A stretch of DNA of 64,000 bases, from positions 154,214 to 218,213 of the forward strand of contig QJNS01000081.1 of NCBI GenBank assembly GCA_004154925.1. Direction: 5' to 3'. The position numbers and the translations under genes were made by a program. Shown in pieces: positions 44,540-59,850 of this stretch; positions within the stretch are counted from its first letter, which is position 1; every line of letters begins with the position of its first letter. The DNA is from Monosporascus cannonballus (Eukaryota; Ascomycota; Sordariomycetes; Xylariales). Under the pieces are notes generated by a model. The model was not told the DNA's origin, ran no database searches, and was given only the letters and a program-made list of their open reading frames with translations.

Positions 44540-47500
44540 AAAATAATAAAGTTTTAATATAAATAATAAACGAATAAATTATTTTTTACGTAATTATTTC
44601 CGTTTGGCAATAAAAGAGCAAAATAAAAATTTATTTTTGTTAAATTTAAATAATTTTTATTTAATAAATTTCCGAATAAATTAAACAAAATTAAAAGTTT
44701 ATAATTAATTTAAAATATAATTAAATTAATTAAGGCAGTTCCCGGTTTCTATAAATAATAATATTAAGATATTTTAAAAAACCATTTATTTTTTATATTA
44801 TATATAATATATAAAAAAGTTATATTTTTGATTTTACAAAAAATATAAATAATTTTCCGTAAATGGCAAAATTCGCTTAATTAGAAATAACGGCGTTATA
44901 TCCTTATACCGTAAACCGATTTATATAGATTACAGATTATTATTATGTTATAAATTTAATAAATATTAAAAAAATTATAAGGTTGCTTTAAGTTACGTTC
45001 CGTCCTAATTAAAACATATCGTATATGATTATTTGGTTTAAATTAATAATTAATAATTTAATAATAATTTTAATAATTTAAATATTAAACCGATATATAA
45101 TTTATATACTTTTATAATTTGAAATCGTAATTTCGATTATAATAACGCTTATATTTATACGCGTAATTCATAACGTATTAAATAATCCTAATTAAAAACA
45201 TATTTTGTTTTCTTTATTTGTAATATTAATATAAAACTTATTATTCCCAAATATTTTTAACTTTTTAGCCCTGCCTTTATTATCGTACATATATTTACAT
45301 AATTCGTTTATTTTTATATCGTTACCGGAATTGCCGGCGTCGCCAAAATATAATAATTTATAATTCGACATTATAAATAATATATCGAAAAAAAACTCGA
45401 AATAATAATCCTTATTAAAATTAAGAAATTACGCGTTATGTATAAACGGTATTTATCGGATAATAATATTAATAATAAATTAAAAAATAATTATAATATT
45501 AGATTAAAAAATAGAAAATAAAATTCTGCCGGTCCTAATTAAGGCTAATAATAAAAAATGTATTTAATTTCGACGTAATATCGTAATTATAAAATACAAT
45601 AATTATAAATATTTATATAATATTAATTAAAGTTATTAATATATTATTTCTTTATTAAATTTATTATTTTTATTAATTTGTAATTTATTAAACTTTATAT
45701 AAAATATTAATTCGTTTTAATTTAAATTAATTATATGCCGTAATAAATATATAATAATTTTTTTAAATTAAAAAATTAATATAATTTTGTATTACGTAAT
45801 TCGAATTATAATTTATTATAATTATCAATAAATTATCCTTTTAATTTTTAGCCTTTAATTTATAACGCCGAATTAAAAATTTTAAATTTTATTTTCCGGT
45901 TTTTTTTTCGAATTTGTTATATTAATTCTTAAAATATTCTTATTTTTTTAACCCTTAAAATACCTTAATTCGGATCGAATAACTAAAATAAATAATCGAT
46001 TATACGGGTAAATAAATAATATAAATAATTTTTCGCCAATATTAAAAAAGCTATTTTTTTATTATTAATATAATTATTTTAACATATACCTTTTTTTAAA
46101 TATCAATTTAAAACGTTTAAAATTCCGGATTTTTAATAAAGTTTTATTAAGTACGCTTTATAACTTTATGTTTTTATAATTAAAATTAAAATTTATCGGC
46201 ATATAATCCTAATTAAAATTTTTCAAGGCTATCCGTATACCTTATCGTTATTTTATTAAAAATTTTGATAATTTTTTTTTTCGAATTAAGGTTTTTTGGT
46301 TCCTTTAATTAAGGTCGACGGCCGGATTTAACTTTTTTCCCCTTACCGCGTTTTCCCTTTGTTGGCCTAACTGGGTCCCCGACTGGTTTTAAAAATTCCT
46401 TTATATCAAAATCCTATATAAATATAATAATAATCGGATATTTCGGGTAACCGCCGAAATCCTTAATATTAATATCGAATATACCGCGGTATCTAAAAAT
46501 ACAATTTTTATATAAAGTTATTTGCTTAATAATTAATTATATGAAATTATAATTTTTTTTTCATTTAATATTATAAAAATAACATCCACATAATATATAT
46601 TATAAGATATATTACGGTTTTACATTTTTTGTAAGCGGAATTATAAAATTACCATATTTTTAATATTATCCATATTATATAAATCGTTATAAATCATAAA
46701 TTCCTGAAAACGGCTAACGACCCAAATTATACGGTTTTTTAGAAAATATATGCCGGTTAAATTTATAATATAAAAAATATTTATTTCGTAATTTTAAAAA
46801 TCTATTATCCAATAATCCGTATTATTCGTATTAATAATTTTATTATTATATTTTAATATAAGGAAAAAGCCGAATAATATTATATACTATTAAATAACTT
46901 TTTCGGAATCTAATAAAAAATTTAAAAATTATTAAAATATATAAATACATTTTTTATTAATTTTTCATAAATTATATATATATAATTAAAATCCCGGAAT
47001 ATTTATTTAAATGTTATTTCGAAATTATTATAAGTAAAATATACGTTAATATATATATAATAATAAGCAATTTATACTTTTTGGCATATAATAATAAAAT
47101 CCACTTTATAAAAACCTTATAATATTAAAACTTTATTAAATAATTGTTTAATTTAAAAAAATAATATATATAATAGGAAATAAAATACGAAAAATAGCGC
47201 CGTAATCAATATAATTCGTATCGAAAATTAACTTAACACTATTACGATCTTTATATATATTTTAATTTTTTGCTAAATCGTTATATATTTTCCGAATACG
47301 ATTAACGTATTTTATTTTATTAAATAATAATAATATCATAATAATAATTATATAATATTAAATATATATAAATAAGTTATTATAATTAAAAAGTTTAATA
47401 ATATTATAAATTTACCGATATAAATTCGGCTTAATTAAAACCAGAAATATAAATCAAAAATTTAAAATATAACAAATAAAATAAAGTTTATATATTAAAT

Positions 47501-50500
47501 AATTACCGAATATATTTTTAATATAAATAAAAAATATATAAAGATTTATAACATACAAATAAAACTTACAAATAATTAATAAATTATAAAAATATTTTAA
47601 AGTAATATATATAATTAAAATTAAAATATATATAAATTTCAAAATTATATAATTATTATTATATAAATTATTAAATATAAATTAAAAAATTAGTATTATT
47701 TATTTAACTATAAATTTTTATAATTCCAAATATTTATTATATTTTAATATATAAAATTACGTTATTTATAACATAATAATAATTAATTAATTTTCCCTTT
47801 ACTTAATATCTAAAATTCATATTATAATATATATCTTTATATATTTTATGATATTATAAAAAATAAATAAATATCTTATTAATATAATAAAGGTACTTTT
47901 CGTTATAACTTCTAATAATATATTCCGAATAAACTTAAAAAACCTTATTCGCTAGGCTAAAAAAGTTAAATTCGTTAATAATATCTCCGAAAAATAACTT
48001 ACTTCCGAAAAATAACTTACTCCCAAAAAATAACCTTAAAAACGGGTAACAAAATTTCGAACCAAAAAATAACCGGAACAAATACTAAAACAAAAATAAT
48101 TTGCCCTCGAAAAACAGCCGTAAAAACAGGTAATAAAATCCTTAATCAAAGAATAACCAGAACCAATACCAAAATAACCTCCGATAAGGCGAAACCGACA
48201 ACGTAATCTCAATTAAAATATAAAATATTCCTTACGGAAAATACATATTATACGTAACCGATTCCAAATACCAGATATATATTATAAAGTTATATTGATA
48301 TGGTAAAAAATTAGAAAATACGTATTTTACGCTTTAGCATTAATACGAATATATATTAATTAAAAATCTTTTTACAATTATTAAAGATTTATAAATTCGA
48401 TAATATTACGAAACATTTATATTACAAATAAAATTTTTTATTACGGAAAAATATAATATTTACATAAATATTAAATATTAATAATATAATTCGAAAAATC
48501 ATTTATAATAATAACCAGCAAAATAAAATTTATACTATAACGGATTATACCGGATTCATAAATTATTAAATTATCAAATTAATTACGGATTTTCGACTAA
48601 TTACGGTTTTCGGAATTTAATAAAAAAATTATATAAACCGGGCATTATATACACGATATAAAAAAATTATAACTTTATAAACCGGGCCGTTTAAATAATA
48701 AATATATATTATATAATTATTTTATAAATATTATAATTTACGGAATTATATAGATAACAAATATACAAATTGCACATAAAAACGTAACGAAAAATATTTA
48801 TACGTAATCCCCAAATATTCGACATTATTATATAATTTAAATAAAGATTTTTAAAAGAATTTAAACGTAAATATTACGCCTAAAACGAATAAAATCTTAA
48901 GACCCGAAAAGGTAAAAGGAATTATTAATATACAAGTTATAATAACGCGCGAAAAAAAGCAAAATAAAAGGAAAAAATCTTAAAAAGTACTTAAAAATAT
49001 TAATTAATAAATTAATTACAAATAATGTATACGGGTTAATTCGAAATTATGCGTTATATTTAATTATAAATAATACGATATTTTTATATAACCTTACGAA
49101 AAACAAAATGTTTAAATAAGATATAATTAATTAAAATTACGTTAATTATAAATTTAACTACTTATATTGGTTTTATTAATAATTATACCGTATACCGTAT
49201 TATAAAATATTATCTTTTTATCCGCGGTTTTATTACTAAAGATAAATAAGTTATATTAATATAATAACCTGGTAATTATAATAATATATAAAATAATCCC
49301 GAAATTAACTAATTATAATTACGCAAATAATAAAGTTATATTAATATTAAAATTATAATATAAATATTATATTATTTATAGGAAAATACAAAATAACAAA
49401 AAGGTAAAAAATTATATTAACGGTTTATTTTCGTCCGACAAATTTTTATTTTACTTATCCGACGACGACGACGACGATAACGGACCGCCTTAATCAGGAC
49501 TATTAATTAAATCATCGACAATTTGTACTATGGGATCATAATTTTCTTCCGTATGCAAGATATTACGGTTATCCGGAACCAAATTATCCCTAGCAAATTT
49601 GGTACCAAAAGTTTTTCGGACAACTGCGTTAAGGCTATTTACAAATTGATTTTCGTCCTTTGCCGTATCCAGCCAATTAAGCTTACTTACGTTATTAACA
49701 ATAAATACGGTATTATTAAAATCGATAAACTTAGTTTTTATAACTTTACGGCCCGCGGCCAAAATATTTTCGGAATCCTAGCCGTCCCCTTAAATCCGAA
49801 ACAGATATCCTTTAATAAGCCAGAAATTCCGAAATAGAAAATAAACGTATTCGAAAATTTCATTACAAAAGTCCTAAATAACGTAACGTTTATTTCGCGA
49901 AAAAGCATAACGGGCATAAAATTTATATTATAAGGATATACGGTACTTAATTAAAAACGAATTTCGCAAAAAAACAATATTAACGTTATATATATTATTT
50001 TTTAACCGGCAAAGTTCGCCAGTAAGCCATAAATTATAATATTCGCCTTTTTAATTAAATATTTTTTATATTTTTTCCTTGAATTTTATTAAAATTAAAT
50101 TTAATATTAAAATCAAATTAATAAGTACTTAATTTAATATTATAAAACGTAATATCTAATCGAAATAAATTTTCTTTTACTATAATTAAATTAACCGGCC
50201 TCATAAAAAATAATAATATCGGTATTAGCCGCCTAATATAACTAACACCGCTATATCATATAATATACGAAAAATATAAATAAATTTAGATTTTTTTAAA
50301 AAAATAATAATAATTTCGAAATTTTTTATCGATAAAAATAATATTGATTAATAATTAATTATTATTTTTAATAAGGTTAAAAAAGTTATTACCCCATAAA
50401 ATATCGGCCGTATTAAAAATATTTCTAATTTTATAATTATCCGATAAAAAGGCCTTTTTCGGCATATTTTAATCAGAACCACGCCGCCTAAAAAATAATA

Positions 50501-52884
50501 TAAATAAACCATATTTTCGAATTAAAAAATAAAATATTTACGAAATATCTGCTAAATTATTTATATTACTAGGTAACATATTAGTAACAAATAATAATAA
50601 AAAATTTCGTCGGAAAAATCCTTATTTATTAACATATTTTAATTAAAACATTATAATATTTCCCTTATTTATCCGGCGTAACCAAAATATTTAAAAATTA
50701 CTTTATACGTAATAAATTCAAATTCGGTAATGGTTAACCGGAAGTATATATACTTTATAAACTTAATAAATTCGGTTTTCGAAAAAACGTTTTCGATCGA
50801 AATATTCCGGAAAATTCCATATATACTAAATATTTTTATTATAAGTAATTCGTATCAAGTACGTAATTTTTACAAAAATAACGTAAATATACGAATATTA
50901 TATATATAAAAAAATTTAAAATTTAAAAAAATAGAACTTCGGCGACTTTTGATATAATTATATTATTTTATTTAAATATTAACGATCCGTTTTGAAAATT
51001 ACTTATATTTTATACGTTCCAATTATATTATCGGGCTAATAAATACGTACAAATATAAGCCAAAAATTTATTTATATATAAAATAAAATAAGAATAAAAT
51101 TGTTTTTTTTCTTATCGTATAAATCGGTTATTTCGGCTTAATTAACCTATATTTTCCGAATATAATTAGTTATTTTCTAATTTCCATAAATAAAATAAAA
51201 ATATTTCGAAAACCGATAAAAATTTTTTTTTTTAAATTTATATATCCCTTAAAAAGTTTTCGATAAACGCTATAAGTACCGTCGATAATACCTTTATTTT
51301 CGTTAATTATACTTAACGAAATTAAACGGCGCTTATTATACAAAATATGTTTTAATTTAAAAAAACCGGAAAACTTTTATTTATTGCGTTTATAAAACAT
51401 ATTAATAAAAATAAAAAATAAAATCCGGATAATATTAATTACGAATCAATAAAAAATATTAGGTAATATCAAATATTATTATAACGTTTCATAAAACCAT
51501 TTTATTTTATAATATTAATTAAGCTAAAATATAAATTACTTTAACTTTTTTTTAAAAATATAGCTGTAATAACGAATAAAAGCAATAATAATATTCCGTA
51601 TAACGGCATTATATCGAAACGTTATATTATAAATATAATTTTAAATATTAAAGTTATCGTATTAAAATATAATATCGCCTTATTATATTTAGCTATACAA
51701 CGTAATTTATCTTAATTAAAACTATGTAATTATAATAAAATTAATACGGTTACCTTAATTTCCTCCGTTAACCGAATTATATCTTTATTTAACATATAAT
51801 AACTTTCGCAAATATCCAGCCTTTTTAATATATCGATATTATTTTATAATAAACCCGAAAATAATAAAAACCTGCTTAATAAATAAAGCAAATAACTGCT
51901 GTTAATTTTAGAAATTATTTTAACTATAATAATTAAAATTATTAAAAAAATATATAAAAATATCCGGATCGTTATTATTACGAAACCATTTTATTTTTTG
52001 TTTTGCATTATATAATTGCCATTTTTTCCTAAGGTATATAATTACCTGGTTTAAAAACTTAAATTAATTAAAGGTAAACGTTTTTATAAAATATTAACCT
52101 TTATCCAAAATAATATAAATTACTTTAACTTCGAATAATATTTCCTCCGGCAGGTAACGGAATCTAGGCCCTTTTACAAAAATTATAAGTTTTTCGTATA
52201 ATATATTATGGTATTTGCATATAATGAGGTTCTAATTAGCCGGAATCAAAAATTCCTGCTAACTTTTACATATTAATAACTTTTCGCATATTCGTTTTTC
52301 CTTTAAAACATTAATTAATTAATTAATCCAAATAATTAAACTAATAATTCGGCCTAAATCATCGTAAAAAACCTAATTACGAATAAAATCTTTAAACATT
52401 ATATTAATTTTTTTATATTAATACCAGAAATTCAAGATATACGTACGTATATTTTGTTTTAAAGGTATAACCCGGTAAAACTGGGAAAATTCGGATTTAT
52501 CGTATTTTGAAAAGGAGGATAATAACGTACCGACTCGGGCTGTAATTATTATACGTATTAAAGTTTAAAAATAGCAAATAAGTCCTAATTAAAATCAGAA
52601 TAATATTGATAATAAGTTATGGCAGAAATAATAATAATAATATATATATATATATTTATTTATAAAAAAACGTTTTATTATTAAATTATTACAGATTTTC
52701 TTTTTTTTGAAAAAGCAAATGTACCAAACGAAGCCGTTTTTACGCAACTACAACTCAGGCCTTACTGGTTCGTTACGGGGATTTGGGATTTGATTGGTTA
52801 ATATTTAGCGTTATGGAGCGGTACTTGAGTGACTTTGAAGAAATTGGGAAAACGAGCCAGGGAGGCCTGAACTAGCTGAGGTAA
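44540..52884 (+). repeat. Left arm of a giant RIP-degraded inverted repeat
   Basis: Reading this arm against the reverse complement of the right arm gives collinear matches at many points, e.g. near 44,590/63,940; 45,085/63,440; 46,750/61,830; 49,480/57,150; 50,275/56,495; 51,300/55,470; 52,540/54,240 and 52,810/53,980. Differences I inspected are nearly all C/T or G/A transitions. Relic coding is visible in places: left 45,310-45,345 and right 63,180-63,220 both read ...LPELP..PK.NNL in opposite orientation. The original element type is not identified. Confidence 0.85.
49430..49850 (-). pseudogene. Less-mutated coding patch within the left arm
   Basis: A 90-codon minus frame (49,762-49,490; KVIKTKFIDFNNTVFIVNNV, later TEENYDPIVQIVDDL) lies in a patch with normal CpA/TpG content and a GAC-type microsatellite (49,462-49,477). 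Upstream the same strand continues as GISGLLKDICFGFKG with stops. The partner in the right arm (about 56,900-57,190) is the same sequence with most C and G changed to T and A. It is a relic of a transposon-encoded protein that I do not recognise. Confidence 0.5.
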
Positions 52885-53899
52885 ATCACACACTGGAGCA
52901 TATATAACCAAAGAAGGATAATTTATTAGGTTGTTCTCTAGAACGTCTTAAGTAGTACCAGTGAGGTGGTGAAGCCTCCTTCGATACATCAAAATATAAC
53001 TGTACTTAAGAGAATGCGATATCGGAGGTATTTAACGCTAAACTCTTAAAACGAATCCCAAATCTAGCTACTGTATAGCTACAAAGACTAGGTTTATATG
53101 CCTCTCTAGCTGTTAATTTAACAACTAAAGTCGTTTACGAGTTTAAATATTTTTTTTTAAAAATAAGAAAATATAATAATTATAGTAAATAAAAAAACCC
53201 CAGATTTCAGTTTATAAACAAAATTTTAAATTTTAAATGTATTACATAGTATTTACACTTTAAGTTTTCTAGCGTTTTTTTATTACGAGCTAAAAGACTT
53301 ATAGTAATGTTTAAGCTTACGACGTTTTTAGAATTTTTATATATATTGCTATTTTTTTCAATACGCTTTTATCATTAGGTTTTAAATTTTTATTGAAGGT
53401 ACCATAATTTATAATTTTAAATTATAGATATGGAATTTATAATATATTAAGTTTTTGTAGTAAAAACATTTATTGTTGTAAGAAATACGTTATTTTCTCG
53501 TTTTATTCGTTATTCTCAATTTATTTCATTTATATAGTAAGGTTTTTAAACGTTATAAATTATTTATAAATTGCGACATTGAAAAGTCATAGCGTTTAAC
53601 AATTTAAAATAAATAGAAGATTAGATATTAATGGTATAACAATTAGAAATCATCGTATGAAATTCATTTTGCATATAATAAACCATTTGTCACGATCTAA
53701 CAAGTTACGACCTCCAGAAACTGTCGCAACAGGAACAGCCAAAAAGACCAAATGGGTTAGATTACCTAATTGTTACGGCACAGAAAAACAAGAGTCTAGC
53801 CATTACACCACTAAAAGTGGAACGTTGTCAGGTCAAGCTCTGATCGCCTTGTTCTGCCCTATATACCTACAAGGTGCCACTTGGGACTGTGACACTAAG
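52885..53899. other. Single-copy loop at the centre of the inverted repeat
   Basis: About 1 kb between the arms. Its outer parts (to about 53,140 and from about 53,640) have ordinary CpA/TpG content; the middle is AT-rich but not RIP-like. A 109-codon plus frame (53,657-53,986; includes KLRPPETVATGTAKKTKWVR) spans the loop and the inner edge of the right arm; no family recognised. Confidence 0.65.
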
Positions 53900-56800
53900 T
53901 TACTTCAACTAGCTCAGGCCTCTCTGGCTCGTTTTCCCAATTTCTTCAAAGTCACTCAAGTACCGCTCTATAACGCTAAATATTAACCAATCAAATCCCA
54001 AATTCCTATAACGAGCCAGCAAGGCCTAAGTTATAATTACGTAAAAACGGCTTTATTTAATATATTTGCTTTTTTAAAAATATAAAAATCCGTAATAACT
54101 TAATAATAATACATTTTTATAAATATATATATATATATATATAATTATCTTAATTATGGCTTATTATTAATATTATAATAATTCTAATTAAAACTTATTT
54201 ATTATTTTTAAATTTTAATATATATAATAATTATAACCCGAGCCCATTACGTTATTAATTTTTTAAAAAATATAATAAATCCGAATTTTCTCAGTTTTAC
54301 CAGGCCACGCTCTTAAAACAAAATATACGTATATATATTTTGAAGTTTTAATATTAATATAAAAGAATTAATATAATATTTCAAAATTTTATTTATAATT
54401 AGGTTTTATATAACGATTTAAACCGAATTATTAATTTGATTATTTAAATTTATTAATTAATTAATATATTAAAAAATAAATATATAAATAATTATTAATA
54501 TATAAAAATTAGTAAAACTTTTTAATTTTTATTAATTAAAACCTTATTATATATAAATATTATAATATATTATACGGGAAATTTATAATTTTTATAAAAA
54601 AGTTAACATTTTGCCATTCGCCGAAAAAATTATTATTCGAAATTAACATAATTTATATTATTTTAAATTAAAATAACGTTTTATAAAAATGTTTATTTTT
54701 AATTAATTTAGATTTTTAAATTAAATAATTATATATTTAAAGAAAAAATAATAATGATATTATACGAAACGAAAAATAAAGTAATTTCGTACTAATAATA
54801 ATCCGGATATTTTTATATATATATATATTTTATAATTTTATTTATTATAGTGAAAATAATTTTTAAAGTTAATGGTAATTATTTATCTTATTTCTTAAAT
54901 AAGTTTTTATTATTTTTAAATTTATTACAAAATAATATCGATATATTAAAAAAATTAAATATTTACGAAAATTCTTATACGTTAAATAAAAATGTAATTT
55001 AATTTATACAAAAAATTAAAATAATTAAATTAATTTTTATAATAATATAATTTTAATTAAAATAAATTACGTTTTATAATTAAGTATGATAAAACGATAT
55101 TATATAGTAATATAATAATTTCAATATTTAAAATTATATTTATAATATAACGTTTTAATATAATATTATTATGCAAAATATTATTATTATTTTGGCTTAT
55201 TATTATAACTGTATTTTGAAAAAAAATTAAAATAATTTATATTTTAGTTTAATTAATAATATAAAATAAAACAATTTTATAAAACGTTATAATAATATTT
55301 AATAATATTTAATATTTTTTTATTAATTCGTAATTAATATTATCCAGATTTTATTTTGAGTTTTTATTAATATATTTTATAAACGTAATAAGTAAAAATT
55401 GTTTGGTTTTCTTAAATTAAAATATATATCATATAATAAATATCGTTCGATTTCGTTAAATATAATTAACGAAAACGAAAATATTATTAATAATACTTAT
55501 AACGTTTATCGAAAACCTTTTTAAAAAATATATAAATCTTTTTATAAGAATAATATGATTAATTTTTAAAATACTTTTATTTTATTTATAAAAATTAAAG
55601 AATAATTAGTTATATTTAGAAAATATAAGCTAATTAAATTGACATAATTAATTTATATAATAAGAAACGATAATCTGTTTTATTTTTATTTTATTTTAAA
55701 TATAAATTAATTTTTTATTTATAATTATACGTATTTATTAGCTCGATAATATAACCGAGACATATAAAATATAAATAATTTTGGAAATAAATTAGTAATT
55801 TTTAAATAAAATAATATAATTATATTAAAAATTACCGAAATTTTAATTTTTCGACATTTTTATTTATTATATATATAATATTTATGTATTTATACTATTT
55901 TTACAAAGAGTATATATTTAATACGAATTATTTATAATAAAAACCTTTAATATATATCGAACTTTTTAAATTATTTTAATTAATTTCTTTTTTAAGAATT
56001 AAATTTACCGAATTTATAAAATATATATTTCCGGTTAACCTTTATTGAATTTAAATTTATTATCTATAATATAATTTCTAAATATTTTGATTATATTAAA
56101 TAAATAAGAGAAATACTACGGAATTTTAATTAAAATGCGTTAATCAAAAAAGATTTTTCACGAATTTCTTTTAAGTATTTATTAATAATATATTATTTAA
56201 TAATATAAATAGTTTAATAAATAATTTATAAGTATTTTATTTTTAATTCGGAAATATAAATTATTTATATTATTTATTAAATAATATAATTTTAATTAAA
56301 ATTTGCCGAATAACATTTTTTTATGATATAATTATAAGGTTGAAAATATTTTAAATATAATTAATATTTTAAAAGGTAATTACTTTTTTAATTTTATTAA
56401 AAATAATAATTGATTATTAATTAATATTATTTTTATTACTAAAAAATTATAAAATTATTATTTTTTTAAAAAAAAATTAAATCTATTTATATTTTTCGTA
56501 TATTTTACGATATAACGATATTAATAATATTAAATAATTAATGCCGATATTATTACTTTTTTTAATAACACTAATTAATTTTAATTATAATAAAAACATA
56601 TTTAATCGAAAAAACGAATATTATAATTTATAATATATTAACGAATTCCGCCGGTCGAAAAATAATATATATAATATTAATATTATTTTCTTCCGAAATT
56701 TATTTTAATTAAATATTATATATTTTTATTATACAAAGTGTATACTTATTATATTTTTTCGCAAAATAAACGTTATAATATTTAAGATTTTTATAATACA

Positions 56801-59800
56801 ATTTTGGAAAATATTTATTTTTTATTTTAAAATTTTTAATTTATTAAAAAATAATTAAACTTTTAACGATATTGTAATTATAAATTATAAAATTATAAAA
56901 ATAAAATTTATTAACTTTAATAATATAATATTTATTATTAATAATATAAATAAATTTAATTACTTAAATAAGGTAAAAAACGAACATTAATTTATAAATA
57001 TTTTTAATATAATTAGTTCAAAAAATTTAATATTAAATTTGTTAAGGATAATTTAATTTAAAATAATTATAATATTTTATATATAAAAAATTTATAATCT
57101 TATAATATATATTATTAATAATTTAATTAATAATTTTAATTAAGGCGGTTTACTATTATTTTTATTATTTAAAATAAATAAAATAAAGATTTGTCCAATA
57201 CAAATAAACCGTTAATATAGTTTTTTATTTTTTTATTATTTTATAATATAATATTATTATTTATATAATCTTAATTAATTAATTTCGAAATCAAGTTATG
57301 TATTATTATAATAATTTAATTATTATATTAATATAATTTATTTATTTTTAATAATAAAATTATAAAAAATAATATTTTATAATATAATATACGGTAAAAT
57401 TATTAACGAAATTAATATAAGTAATTAAATATATAATATACGTAATTTTAATTAATTAAATTCTGTTTAAATATTTTATTATTTATAATTAAATATAACG
57501 CATAATTTCGAATTAATTTACATATTCTGTTTATAATTAATTTATTAATTAATGTTTTTAAATATTTTTTAAAATTTTGTTTTATTTTATTTTTTTATAT
57601 ATTATTATAATTTATGTATTAATAATTTTTTTATATTTTTAGGTCCTAAAATTGTATTTATTTTAGGTATAATATTTGCGTTTAATCTTTTTTGAAAACT
57701 TTTATTTAAATTATATAATAATACTAAATATTTAAAAATTATATATATATATTTTTTGCCGTATTTTTATATATAGTTTATATATTTATTATTTATATAA
57801 TTTTATAAATTATAATATTTATGAAATAATTATATAATATATATTTTTTCATTAAACAATCCGGTTTATAAACTTATTAATTATTTTTCTTATTATTTAT
57901 GTAATATTTAATTTATGTAAACTTTTCGTTAAATCATAGAAACCGTAATTAATTAAAAATCCGTAATTAATTTAATAATTTAATAATTTATAAGGTCGAT
58001 ATAATCCGTTATAATACAAATTTTATTTTATTAATTATTATTATAAAAAATATTCCGAATTATATTATGAATATTTAATATTTATATAAATATTATATTT
58101 TTCTATAATAAAAAATTTATTTATAATATAAATTCTTTATAATATTATTAAATTTATAAATGTTTAGTAATTATAAAGTTTTTTTAATTAATATATATTT
58201 ATATTAATATTAAAATATAAAAGGGTTATTTTTTTATTTTTTCGTTATATTAATATAACTTTATAATATATATTTATTATTTAAAATCAATTACATATAA
58301 TATATATTTTTTATGAAAAAATTTATATTTTAAAATAATCAAATGTTATTTAATTAATATACAAATATTTTAATTAAAATTATATTATGAATTTCGGTTT
58401 ATTACAAATTATTTTAATATTAAATTTAAATATTCTTTAATTAAAAAATTTATTATTTATTTTTAAAGGTATTTTTTAAGAATAAATTATTTTTATTTTG
58501 ATATTTATTCTAGTTATGTTTTGGTTCGATACCTTATTATTTATTTTTAAGGTTTTTTGTAAAAATAAATTATTTTTTAAAAATATTCTTAGCGAATATA
58601 TTTTTTTAAACTAAATATGTAAAGTTTTTTAAATTTATTTATAATATATTATTAAAGGTTATAATAAAAATTATGTTTATTATATTGACAAAAAATATCT
58701 TTATTTTTTTATAATATTGTAAAATATATAAACATAAATATTATAATATAAATGTTAAATATTAAAAAAAGGAATTACTTAATAATTATTATATCGTAGA
58801 TAACGTAATTTTGTAAATTAAAATTTAATAAATATTTAAAGTATTAAAAATTATAATTAAATAAATAATATTAATTATATATTAAATAATTACAATAATT
58901 ATATTTAATATATATTTAATCGAAATAATTTTATAAATTATATCAAAAAATTTAAAATAAATTATAACTTTCGTAAAATTTATATATAATTATTAAGTTT
59001 CTTTTATATATTATTATTTCGTTATAAAAAACATAACGTTAAATTTTTGATTTATATTTAATAATTTATTTATTTAAAATTATATATTTTTACAATAATT
59101 TTATAATTTATTTATTATTTACAAGTCTTATTTACGTATTATAAATTTATATATATATTTTATCAATATTAATAATATATTCGGTAATTATTTAATATAT
59201 AAATTTTATTTTATTTATTATATTTTATATTTCTTTTTTATATTTTTGATTTTAATTAAGTTAATTTCATATTGGTAAATTTATAATATTATTCAATTTC
59301 TTAATTATACTTACTTATTTATATATATTTAATATTATATAATTATAATAATAATAATATTATTATTTAATGAAGTACAATATAGTATTTATATTTAAAA
59401 AATATATAATAATTTAATAAAAAATTGAAATATATATAAAAAATATTATAATATTAAATTCATTTTCGATATAAATTATATTAATTACGGCATTATTTTT
59501 TATATTTTATCTTTTATTATATATCTTATTTTTTAAAATTTAGACTTAATTTATAAAATAAATTTTCTTTAAATTAAATAATTATTTAATATAAATTTAA
59601 TATTATACGGGTATTATAAAATGGATTTTATTATTATATATTAAAAAATATAAATTGTTTACCGTTATATATATATTAATATATATTTCATTTACGATAC
59701 TTTTGAAATAATATTTAAATAAATATTCCGGAATTTAAATTATATATATATAATTTATAAAACATTAATAAAAATATATTTATATATTTTAATTATTTTT

Positions 59801-59850
59801 GAATTTTATCTTTATTAAATCCTAAAAATGGTATTAAATAATATATAATA

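Noticed and set aside
47454..47642. 62-codon Ile/Tyr/Lys-rich frame in AT-rich DNA
   Set aside because: Expected by chance in sequence this AT-rich and not matched by an open frame in the opposite arm.
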